The position numbers and the translations under genes are program-made. Of a stretch of 12,831 bases of DNA, positions 6,951 to 12,831 are shown piece by piece; within the stretch, counting starts at the first letter, position 1, and every line of letters begins with the position of its first letter. Source of the stretch: Candidatus Heimdallarchaeota archaeon LC_2 (GTDB taxonomy: Archaea; Asgardarchaeota; Heimdallarchaeia; Heimdallarchaeales; Kariarchaeaceae). The DNA lies in contig MDVR01000116.1 in NCBI GenBank assembly GCA_001940725.1, positions 1 through 12,831 of the forward strand, given 5' to 3'. The notes below the pieces were generated by a model, which saw only the letters and a program-made list of their open reading frames with translations, did not search any database and was not told where the DNA came from.

Positions 6951-7016
6951 TACTTTACTTAAAATCATTTACGATACTTTACTGTCAGATATGGTAGTAA
7001 ATGAAATATAAGTAAA
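6951..7016. repeat. Cluster of TTTACT/AGTAAA repeats between divergent genes
   Basis: TACTTTACT occurs twice in direct orientation (6951-6959 and 6975-6983), and AGTAAA twice in inverted orientation (6996-7001 and 7011-7016). CATTTAC (6966-6972) and GTAAATG (6997-7003) form an additional 7-bp dyad. The cluster lies between the tRNA promoter and the TATA element of the 7133 gene, so it could hold operator sites for the latter. Confidence 0.3.
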
Positions 7017-7027
7017 AATATATTAAA
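7014..7027 (+). promoter_or_regulatory. Probable TATA box AAAAATATATTAAA for the 7133 gene
   Basis: This is the best TATA-like stretch upstream of the plus-strand hydrolase gene. A start about 26 bp downstream would leave a leader of 60 to 85 nt depending on the start codon used. Confidence 0.35.
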
Positions 7028-7132
7028 TCTATTCTGTTAAACGTCGAATTGAATAATTTCATCTAATAAGTTTTTAACAGTAAACGATGCAAAATAAATA
7101 CACATTTGAATGAAACTCAAAGAATAATTTTG

Positions 7133-9256
7133 ATGTCACGCGGATTCTTGATTTTTCTCGGATTGATAATTTTATTATTAAATCCTCTTTCTGCAAATTC
7201 TTATAATACTCAAAATTCAAATTTACTACCAATATTGAATCAAAATAAAAATGGGGTTGTATTAATAGATGATGAACATAATAATGATTACTCAACAGGA
7301 GATCTAGATGAGCTGGTAAAAGATCTTCTATCTTTGGGATATTTGGCATTTTTTACAAGTGAATTCGGTGGGTGGAATAATGCCCTTGAATATGGCCATT
7401 ATATGATAATTACTACACCTCAAACGGCTTTTACTCAATCGGAGATTTTATATTTAAAGAAATGGTTTGAAAATGGAACTAGAAATCTTTTGTTATCCTC
7501 TAGAGGTGACTTTGAAAATTTTGCAAAAACAGCCGAAAAGGTCAATGATTTGTTAAATACATTAGGTTCAGCTATCAAAGTACAAGATGATAACATCTAT
7601 TCAAGCAATCCACCATCAGGAAATTCTATTTGGAACTTTGCTTCCTCTAATTTGCAAAATACGATTCCAGAGCTTGTAACGGGTGTGAATACTCTGAATT
7701 TTTTTAGTCCCTCTTCGGTGAGAGCTGTTAATTCATCTGCAGAAGTAATTGTATACGGTGATCCCGATGAATATCAAACAAATCAAAATGATCCAGCACC
7801 CGAGGTAATATTTGATGATACCGATGATGGTGTCGGTGGAGATTCCATCCCACTTATAGTACATGAAGAATTAACTCTTGGAGCTACGTCAGATAGAATT
7901 ATTGTGACGGGTACTACTATGTGGTCTGATATTGACTATAATGGTAATCCAGATAATATCCAATTTTTAAGAAATACCATGAAGTATTTCAATAATAAAT
8001 TGATTGAAATCGACGGGAGTATCAGTATTGATGTTCCCGATTTGGCAGCTCCTTCTATCATTTTAAAATCTCCTCGAGATAATTCTGTGGTTAAAGGAAC
8101 TATTATGGTAGATGTTGAAGTAACTGATGTTTTCGGAGTTGAAAGTGTGGAAATATATATTGACGACTCATTAAAAGCTACTGAAATTTCCTATTCATGG
8201 GACACTACAACAGAAACTGAGGGCCAACATGAAGTAAAAGTTGTGGCATCAGATACAAATGAAAATGTTGCTACATTGACACATTCAGTAATCGTCAATC
8301 AATCTCATATTCCTCAGCTGGATTATACTGTAAAAGTGATGACATATAATATTGAATTAAGTGGACGATCACCTGAATGGTTAGATGTAATGAAGGAAGA
8401 GAACCCAGATATAGCAATTCTAGTTGAAACCGGTATATGGGATGATGATGATCAAAGATTATTCAAAGAAACAATTGAAACATTGAACAATTATTTTGCT
8501 GACGAAATAGAATACACAGGCGTAATGGATTTATTTGAACGAGAGAATACTGGTAAGACAATATTAAGTCGATTTCCAATTATCTCGTCTAAGGAATTTG
8601 ATAATGTTCGTTTAGACAATGGACAGCCATTTATCGCTCCCCATGATTTCTTACATGCAGATATTCAAATTGGAAATCAAGAGGTTACTGTGATCGGAGC
8701 CCATCTGAAATGTTGTTCAAACAGTGTTGATTCAGCAAATGAATTCAAAAGAGAAAGTGCTCAAGAAGGAATTATTAATTATATGGATGATTTAGGAAAC
8801 GTCCCAATCATTTATGCAGGAGATATGAATTCAGAATATCCAGATGAAAGTGAATCGGACCTTGGAAATGGACCTGTAAGCATGTTAGTTGATTCAACAA
8901 ATCCTCATAGTTCTGAAATACACACTTTCACAGATGTTCATAAAGAATTGAGACCAAACGATCAGGTAGCAACTCATGATTTAGGTGCGCGAATAGATTT
9001 TATTTTTGTAAATCATTTTTTTGACGATTTGTTAATTAGCACTACTACAGGAGATACACCTTCTGCTTTACGAGGATCGGATCACAGATCGGTCGATGTC
9101 ATCATGGATCTTTCCAGCTTTTTAGAAAATATTGTCCTTGATGAAGGTAATAATGGATTTTTATCTTTAAAGTTTGAATTTGTTATTTTTATATTTGTTC
9201 TGATCCCATTAATTACAAAAAGAAGACGGCGATTTATTGAAAATGATATTTCTTGA
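7133..9256 (+). CDS. Surface-anchored EEP-family hydrolase with GIFT/DUF4350-like and Ig-like domains
   Basis: 707 residues from ATG 7133; an in-frame TTG at 7106 would add nine ahead of the signal peptide (about 1-23). Residues 39-291 are a GIFT/DUF4350-like domain: VVLIDDEHNN, IITTPQTAFTQSEIL, KKWFENGTRNLLLSS, LNTLGSAIKVQDDNI. It matches the left-edge protein block by block. Residues 306-388 are an Ig-like domain (APSIILKSPRDNSVV to LTHSVIV). The EEP domain (about 398-660) keeps TYNIE (Asn406), LVETG (Glu432), IGAHL (His524), AGDMN (Asp564, Asn566), ARIDFIF (Asp622) and SDHR (Asp650, His651), so it should be active. Two Cys (527-528) follow the His as in the paralogue at 4890-6575. A C-terminal helix (about 679-695) and KRRRR tail anchor it outside the membrane, without the EDDSP linker of its neighbours. 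Nuclease, phosphatase or phosphodiesterase activity is possible; substrate unknown. Confidence 0.88.
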   Translation: MSRGFLIFLGLIILLLNPLSANSYNTQNSNLLPILNQNKNGVVLIDDEHNNDYSTGDLDELVKDLLSLGYLAFFTSEFGGWNNALEYGHYMIITTPQTAFTQSEILYLKKWFENGTRNLLLSSRGDFENFAKTAEKVNDLLNTLGSAIKVQDDNIYSSNPPSGNSIWNFASSNLQNTIPELVTGVNTLNFFSPSSVRAVNSSAEVIVYGDPDEYQTNQNDPAPEVIFDDTDDGVGGDSIPLIVHEELTLGATSDRIIVTGTTMWSDIDYNGNPDNIQFLRNTMKYFNNKLIEIDGSISIDVPDLAAPSIILKSPRDNSVVKGTIMVDVEVTDVFGVESVEIYIDDSLKATEISYSWDTTTETEGQHEVKVVASDTNENVATLTHSVIVNQSHIPQLDYTVKVMTYNIELSGRSPEWLDVMKEENPDIAILVETGIWDDDDQRLFKETIETLNNYFADEIEYTGVMDLFERENTGKTILSRFPIISSKEFDNVRLDNGQPFIAPHDFLHADIQIGNQEVTVIGAHLKCCSNSVDSANEFKRESAQEGIINYMDDLGNVPIIYAGDMNSEYPDESESDLGNGPVSMLVDSTNPHSSEIHTFTDVHKELRPNDQVATHDLGARIDFIFVNHFFDDLLISTTTGDTPSALRGSDHRSVDVIMDLSSFLENIVLDEGNNGFLSLKFEFVIFIFVLIPLITKRRRRFIENDIS

Positions 9257-9282
9257 AATAAATAATGAGTTAAATTTAATTA

Positions 9283-9310
9283 TTTTTTGAATATATCGTT
9301 CAAATTTTTT
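9283..9310 (+). terminator. Two T6 runs downstream of the 7133 gene
   Basis: T6 at 9283-9288 and T6 at 9305-9310 lie 26 and 48 bp after the stop codon and before the next promoter. This is the usual oligo-T form of archaeal termination; there is no convincing hairpin. Confidence 0.4.
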
Positions 9311-9321
9311 ATCTTCAAATT

Positions 9322-9333
9322 AAACTTAAATAG
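9322..9333 (+). promoter_or_regulatory. Probable TATA box of the AlaX gene, leaderless
   Basis: AAACTTAAATAG has its centre about 26-27 bp before the ATG at 9355, and no SD lies between. The spacing fits transcription starting at or next to the start codon. Confidence 0.45.
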
Positions 9334-9354
9334 AGACAATTTGTAAGTAATATT

Positions 9355-10086
9355 ATGAACGAAACCGAATTAGTATATTCTGCTGAATCCTACTTACAAG
9401 AGTTGAACGCGATAATTATTGGGATAACGTCCGAGGGTGTTATTCTTGACAAGACAATATTCTATCCACAGGGAGGAGGACAGCCTAGTGACAGAGGAAC
9501 CCTCATTGGTATCGATAATGATCATCAGATTAAAATCATTGGTATGAAAAGAGATGGAGGTAAGTTGATTCATATTATTGCTGACGAACAGGAAAATAAA
9601 TTTATTGTTGGTGATAAAGTAAACGCAAAGATCGATTGGGATTACCGATACAAATTAATGAAACACCACACCTCATTGCATGTATTGTCTGCGGTAGTTT
9701 ACAGAAAATTTGAGGCAAAGGTCACTGGTGGAACAATTTATGAAGATAAGGCTCGATTAGATTTTGATTTACCTGAATTAAATCGAGAAACGGCTTTAGA
9801 GTTAGTCAAGGAGACAAATGAAGAACTACAAAAAGGACATAAAATATCGGTGGAATTTGTGAGCAGAGAAGAAGCTGACAGTAGACCAGAATTGATAAGA
9901 ACTAAAATCAATCTTTTACCAGCATCAGTCACTGAAATTCGATTGGTAAAAATTGGTGACGTCGATTTGCAAGCTGATGGAGGATTACATGTGAAATCAA
10001 CAGACGAAATTGGTATTGTAGAATTAAAGAAAATTGAGAACAAAGGAAAGGGAAGAAAACGGATCTCAATTGGGACTGTTGAATAG
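9355..10086 (+). CDS. alaX: AlaX-type trans-editing protein (alanyl-tRNA editing domain)
   Basis: 243 residues, the size of AlaX-M. It is a free-standing relative of the AlaRS editing domain that removes wrongly attached Ser (or Gly) from tRNA-Ala in the cytoplasm. The N-terminal part has the glycine-rich motif FYPQGGGQPSDRG (36-48), characteristic of AlaX-M and AlaRS. The zinc-binding HxxxH is H105-TSL-H109. The second zinc motif, usually CxxxH, reads ADGGLH here: His212 is kept, but Asp208 stands where many members have Cys. I cannot tell whether this variant is common in AlaX-M proteins. There is no aminoacylation domain and no C-Ala domain, so it is not a piece of AlaRS. The C-terminus is Lys/Arg-rich. 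The gene has its own promoter and is probably monocistronic. Confidence 0.92.
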   Translation: MNETELVYSAESYLQELNAIIIGITSEGVILDKTIFYPQGGGQPSDRGTLIGIDNDHQIKIIGMKRDGGKLIHIIADEQENKFIVGDKVNAKIDWDYRYKLMKHHTSLHVLSAVVYRKFEAKVTGGTIYEDKARLDFDLPELNRETALELVKETNEELQKGHKISVEFVSREEADSRPELIRTKINLLPASVTEIRLVKIGDVDLQADGGLHVKSTDEIGIVELKKIENKGKGRKRISIGTVE

Positions 10087-10164
10087 GTAATTGATTAACA
10101 AAATGTTGGATAGCCCCAATGATTTCAGAATCAATGAATTAGCATATTTGCGTACTTTTGTATA

Positions 10165-10182
10165 AATCCAGTAAACTGGATT
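10165..10182 (+). terminator. Perfect hairpin AATCCAG-TAAA-CTGGATT
   Basis: A 7-bp stem closes a 4-nt loop about 80 bp after the AlaX stop, with T-rich sequence downstream. It is the most stable structure I find in the 331-bp gap 10087-10417. A smaller stem TGATT-TCAG-AATCA lies at 10120-10133. Termination after AlaX is the simplest reading; a small RNA cannot be excluded. Confidence 0.3.
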
Positions 10183-10263
10183 GCTATAGGATTGATCTCT
10201 ATTTCTTTAATTTCATCTTAGCTGTCTAATTTCAGTTATTGTATCTTGGAAGTAAATTATAAT

Positions 10264-10276
10264 TAAAAATATATAT
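10264..10276 (+). promoter_or_regulatory. Candidate TATA box AAAAATATATATC for the ATPase gene
   Basis: This is the strongest TATA-like stretch between AlaX and the ATPase gene. It would give a leader of roughly 120 nt. No clear TATA lies at the distance needed for a leaderless ATG 10418 except the low-complexity stretch around 10385-10394. I see no gene in the gap 10087-10417. Confidence 0.25.
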
Positions 10277-10377
10277 CTTTCAATTCTATAGAAATTATGC
10301 GATTCTAGAATTGATATTTCATTTAGATAATCGATCAAATTGTAATAATTTCAATGGACTTCCATTAATTTCTTTTT

Positions 10378-10394
10378 TTTTATTGAAAAATTAG
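10378..10394 (+). repeat. 17-bp element TTTTATTGAAAAATTAG, copy 2
   Basis: Exact copy of 1135-1151. It sits 24 bp before the ATPase start codon, inside the probable core-promoter region. Confidence 0.3.
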
Positions 10395-10417
10395 AAATTC
10401 CATGTTAAATTTAATTA

Positions 10418-11512
10418 ATGGTACAAATAAAACCAATTGAAATGGTAGACATTTCTATATCAAATCTAAAAATTCAATTTGACGATTTTGTCGCTTTGCA
10501 TAATATAAATATTGAAATGAGAGAAGCTGAAATTACAACATTACTAGGTCCGAGTGGATGTGGGAAAACGACAACCCTGAGATCAATTGCAGGTTTCAAT
10601 GAGGTCTCGGAAGGAGAAATTTATTTTGATAAGAAGAATATTGTAGCAACCTCACCTCAAGAAAGAGAAACCGCTTTTGTATTTCAAAATTATGCACTTT
10701 GGCCTCATATGTCAGTTTTTGATAATATCGCTTATGGTTTAAAATTACGAGGGAATAGTAAAGAAGTAATTAAAGAAAAAGTAACGAAATCTGCTAAGCT
10801 AGTTGATATAGAAAATCAATTGTCTAAAAACCCAAGTGATTTATCGGGTGGTCAACAACAAAGAGTTGCTTTAGCTCGAGCTTTGGTTATAGAACCACAT
10901 GTTTTACTCTGTGATGAACCTTTATCCAATCTTGATGCAAAATTGAGGATGGAAATGAGAATACAAATCAGACGTATTGTTAATGAATTAGGATTAACAT
11001 GTGTTTGGGTCACTCATGATCAAGAAGAAGCATTATCACTTAGCGACAGAATTATTGTTATGCGAGAAGGTGTTATTATACAATCCGGAAAGCCATATGA
11101 AATATACACTGACCCAGATACAATTTTTGTCGCTGAATTCATGGGCGAAAGCTCTAAAATTATGGGTACGGTTAAAGATGCAAAACAAAAAATTATTGAA
11201 ACAAGCTTCGGGCAAGAGATCTCTCTTCAAGTGAAAGATGAATTATCCCAAGATGCTAATGTTAGCTTGATTTTGAGACCTGAACATATGTTACTCAATC
11301 TTGAAGAAGGGATGATAGAATTTGCTGGTAAATTTATTGCTTCAGCGTATATGGGAAAAACGACTAGATTACAATTAAAAGTATCAGACGATACAATATT
11401 ACATTTTGACAAAATAGGATCAAAAGAAATTATTGATGAAGGAACTGATGGAAATGTGGGCATTCATTCTGATAAAATCCTTTTATTTCAAGACGGTAAA
11501 AGAATCCGTTAA
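10418..11512 (+). CDS. ABC importer ATPase (FbpC/PotA/MalK-like)
   Basis: A 364-residue nucleotide-binding subunit that hydrolyses ATP on the cytoplasmic face of an importer. All motifs are present: Walker A GPSGCGKTT (44-52), Q-loop VFQNYALWP (Gln90), signature LSGGQQQR (142-149), Walker B VLLCDE with D-loop SNLDAK (162-175), and switch His200 in VTHDQEEAL. Residues from about 245 to 364 are a TOBE-type C-terminal domain (LRPEHM at 286-291), as in the MalK/FbpC/PotA group. ATG 10418 is used; ATG 10442, eight codons in, would still leave the whole ATPase fold. It is the only ATPase gene in the window and no permease or binding-protein gene adjoins it, so the FbpB-like permease at 2892-4811 is its likely partner (inference). 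Some archaeal ATPases of this group serve several transporters. Confidence 0.93.
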   Translation: MVQIKPIEMVDISISNLKIQFDDFVALHNINIEMREAEITTLLGPSGCGKTTTLRSIAGFNEVSEGEIYFDKKNIVATSPQERETAFVFQNYALWPHMSVFDNIAYGLKLRGNSKEVIKEKVTKSAKLVDIENQLSKNPSDLSGGQQQRVALARALVIEPHVLLCDEPLSNLDAKLRMEMRIQIRRIVNELGLTCVWVTHDQEEALSLSDRIIVMREGVIIQSGKPYEIYTDPDTIFVAEFMGESSKIMGTVKDAKQKIIETSFGQEISLQVKDELSQDANVSLILRPEHMLLNLEEGMIEFAGKFIASAYMGKTTRLQLKVSDDTILHFDKIGSKEIIDEGTDGNVGIHSDKILLFQDGKRIR

Positions 11513-11583
11513 AAAGCGATCTGACAATATTAACTTCTCTACTTGGGGGATTGAATTAGTTTTGATATTGACTGGTATTCCAA

Positions 11584-11600
11584 TTATATATTTTATATAA
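11584..11600. terminator. AT-only inverted repeat between convergent genes
   Basis: TTATATA-TTT-TATATAA is a perfect 7-bp dyad in the 191-bp gap 11513-11703 between the ATPase and the GTPase, which converge. It may contribute to termination in either direction, but the stem is weak and no strong T-run follows. A further CTAAT-A-ATTAG dyad lies near 11655-11665. No gene is seen in this gap. Confidence 0.2.
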
Positions 11601-11703
11601 AGGGCTACTGTCTAAAAATATTAAATAGATGATATATTATTTCACCTCTTATGACTAATAATTAGCATTACACAAATTCATAGCTAAATTGTTGATAAAG
11701 TTA

Positions 11704-12495
11704 TTATTTAAACCTCAATGGATCTTTAATGTTTTCACGTATAGGTATTCTACCTTTGATGTGATCTGTTAGAAGGGTAATTGCAGCAGCATGATCATCA
11801 GGAAGACCACCTTTTCGCAATCTGTTTTTTTTCATTGCTAGTTCATCAAGGAAAGTAGCAATGTTATCCGATACCTCATAATGTTTTGCGACTAGACCAG
11901 GACTGATTTCATTGAATTGCTCTATTAATTCCTCAGCAATTGAGATTGGATCATCCATCCTAGTAACGGGAATTAATCCAAGAAGATTTTTGTGTTTTTC
12001 TGGTAGCTTTACTGGGATTACACCAGGGGTGTCAAACATGGTGAGGCTTTTTGAAACTTTCACAATTTGTTTTCCTTTTGTATGACCCGCAATTGGGGCT
12101 GTTGCTGCGGCTTTTTTCCCTCGTAATCTATTGATTAAGCTGCTTTTTCCAGTATTTGGTAATCCAACAACTGCCACTCTTGCAGTTTTTCTCCTTGATG
12201 CCTTCAGAATTTCTCTTCTTAAAATAGATGTCCCCAACCTTTGAGTTGCAGAAACACCAAATGCGGTTATCCCATCATTTTTAAGCCATTTAACCCACTC
12301 ATCTACGTATGATCTAGGAACCAAATCTGCTTTATTAATTGCTATTAACAAATTACAATCTTCCATCTCTATAACACGTTGTTCAAGTCGATTACTTCTA
12401 CAAATAGAGGGGAACCTTGCATCAATCACTTCCAAAACTACATCCGACTCATCAATCATGGACCAGACGATGGACCAGTATTTACCCATTTGCAT
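11704..12495 (-). CDS. Circularly permuted GTPase (YlqF/RbgA, Lsg1/Nog2-like)
   Basis: 263 residues with the GTPase motifs in permuted order G4-G5-G1-G2-G3: NKAD (54-57), VSAT (81-84), GLPNTGKSS (111-119), Thr139 in GHTKGKQ, and DTPG (155-158). This order defines the YlqF/YawG group, whose members help assemble the large ribosomal subunit; that role is inferred from the family. The domain starts with WSMIDESDVVLEVIDARFP, as usual. The C-terminal part (about 183-263) is a short helical domain like that after the GTPase in YlqF; there is no extra N-terminal extension as in eukaryotic Nog2. ATG 12495 is preferred to ATG 12489 because GGAG lies 9 nt before the first. It overlaps the end of the upstream gene by 14 nt, so the two are co-transcribed and probably translationally coupled. 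Confidence 0.93.
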   Translation of the reverse strand: MQMGKYWSIVWSMIDESDVVLEVIDARFPSICRSNRLEQRVIEMEDCNLLIAINKADLVPRSYVDEWVKWLKNDGITAFGVSATQRLGTSILRREILKASRRKTARVAVVGLPNTGKSSLINRLRGKKAAATAPIAGHTKGKQIVKVSKSLTMFDTPGVIPVKLPEKHKNLLGLIPVTRMDDPISIAEELIEQFNEISPGLVAKHYEVSDNIATFLDELAMKKNRLRKGGLPDDHAAAITLLTDHIKGRIPIRENIKDPLRFK

Positions 12496-12831
12496 TTTTT
12501 ATTTCTCCAATTATTGGTGCAAGAATTGATTTTATTCCAATGCCACTGATAAAGCCAGTACCATCTGTATTCCAACCATGCCCTTCTATGCGAGAGGCAT
12601 TAAAGAGCTTGTTAATATATTTAGGAGGAATATTGGGAAAATTAAAGGATAATAATTCATCTCCAAAAAGTTCTTCAAATGCTTCTAAGAACATTTCTTT
12701 AACAATATCTGGTTCGTCTTTATTTGTCTTTAAAATTACAATTTTGTCTAAAAATTCAAGATCATAAATCTCATCCATAATTATATCCAGAATATTTTCA
12801 TCAATCAAATCCGTCTTTGTGATAGTGACAA
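12482..12831 (-). CDS. Unrecognised protein, 5' end outside window
   Basis: The frame is open from the right edge to a TAA at 12484-12482, giving at least 115 residues. A TTG at 12808 lies in frame, but codons above it (VTITKTDLI) stay open, so the true start may lie further right. I do not recognise a family. The visible part starts acidic and helical (IDENILDIIMDEIYD), has a short hydrophobic strand (KIVILKT), another acidic helix (EMFLEAFEELFG) and a C-terminal segment rich in Gly with HGWNTDGTGFISGIGI. There are no membrane segments or Cys pairs, so it is probably a soluble cytoplasmic protein. It overlaps the GTPase gene by 14 nt and is in one operon with it, hinting at a translation or ribosome link, without proof. 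Confidence 0.65.
   Translation of the reverse strand, partial: VTITKTDLIDENILDIIMDEIYDLEFLDKIVILKTNKDEPDIVKEMFLEAFEELFGDELLSFNFPNIPPKYINKLFNASRIEGHGWNTDGTGFISGIGIKSILAPIIGEIKNANG
12505..12508 (-). promoter_or_regulatory. Shine-Dalgarno-like GGAG for the GTPase start
   Basis: On the minus strand GGAG lies 9 nt upstream of ATG 12495 and 15 nt upstream of ATG 12489, inside the 3' end of the overlapping gene. It supports the first ATG and reinitiation within an operon. Confidence 0.55.

Noticed and set aside
7106..7132. TTG at 7106 as start of the second hydrolase
   Set aside because: The nine extra residues are not part of the hydrophobic signal, and ATG 7133 begins right before it.
7074..7349. 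Open frame of 91 codons on the minus strand
   Set aside because: It is antisense to the signal peptide and first domain of the 7133 gene, with no promoter or domain of its own.
9355..10086. Fragment of alanyl-tRNA synthetase
   Set aside because: The gene has its own promoter, start and stop, the size of AlaX-M and no trace of the aminoacylation domain nearby.
10103..10165. 20-codon frame (MLDSPNDFRINE onwards) after the AlaX gene
   Set aside because: Too short, with no SD or well-placed TATA box, and it ends at the hairpin; nothing separates it from chance.
11001..11234. Open frame of 77 codons on the plus strand inside the ATPase gene
   Set aside because: It lies in another frame of a gene with all ABC ATPase motifs, and its translation has no family-like features.
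12417..12767. Open frame of 116 codons on the plus strand at the right end
   Set aside because: It is antisense to the GTPase start and to the overlapping upstream gene, whose frames are supported by motifs, spacing and a ribosome-binding site.
1..12831. CRISPR array, insertion sequence, phage or toxin-antitoxin module
   Set aside because: No regularly spaced repeats, transposase or integrase motifs, target-site duplications or small toxin-like gene pairs were seen. The tRNA has no flanking integrase gene or repeated 3' end.

Overview
The window looks archaeal. It is strongly AT-rich, it carries a tRNA-Asn gene with a 33-nt intron one base 3' of the anticodon and an encoded CCA end, promoters are TATA-like, several genes have no Shine-Dalgarno (SD) sequence, and secreted proteins are held by a C-terminal membrane helix with a basic tail. 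An Asgard-type (Heimdall-like) lineage fits the surface-protein style, but this is a low-confidence guess because no diagnostic marker gene is present.

Layout. Positions 1-941 (minus) hold the 5' part of a secreted protein with a GIFT/DUF4350-like domain (the domain also found in GldG and IFT52). A 432-bp divergent intergenic region with several inverted repeats follows. Positions 1374-4811 (plus) encode a membrane-anchored solute-binding protein and a fused two-domain permease of an ABC importer (AfuA/FbpB-like). Positions 4890-6575 (minus) encode a surface-anchored endonuclease/exonuclease/phosphatase (EEP) family hydrolase with two fibronectin type III domains. Positions 6797-6906 (minus) are tRNA-Asn(GUU). 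Positions 7133-9256 (plus) encode a second anchored EEP protein with an N-terminal GIFT/DUF4350-like domain and an Ig-like domain. Positions 9355-10086 (plus) encode an AlaX-type tRNA editing protein. After a 331-bp gap, 10418-11512 (plus) encodes an ABC importer ATPase. Positions 11704-12495 (minus) encode a circularly permuted YlqF/Lsg1-like GTPase, which overlaps an unrecognised gene running off the right edge (12482-12831).

How the parts fit. The ATPase at 10418 is the only ATPase in the window and is of the type that serves AfuA/FbpB permeases, so it probably powers the permease 5.6 kb upstream. The two EEP proteins are paralogues whose catalytic domains should face outside. With the importer they could form a nutrient-scavenging locus, in which surface phosphodiesterases or nucleases release small molecules and the ABC system takes one up; this is inference. 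Three surface proteins share an EDDS motif near the C-terminus, and in the two complete ones it sits directly before the terminal helix, which suggests a common anchoring signal. AlaX, the GTPase and the tRNA are translation housekeeping genes interleaved with these accessory genes.
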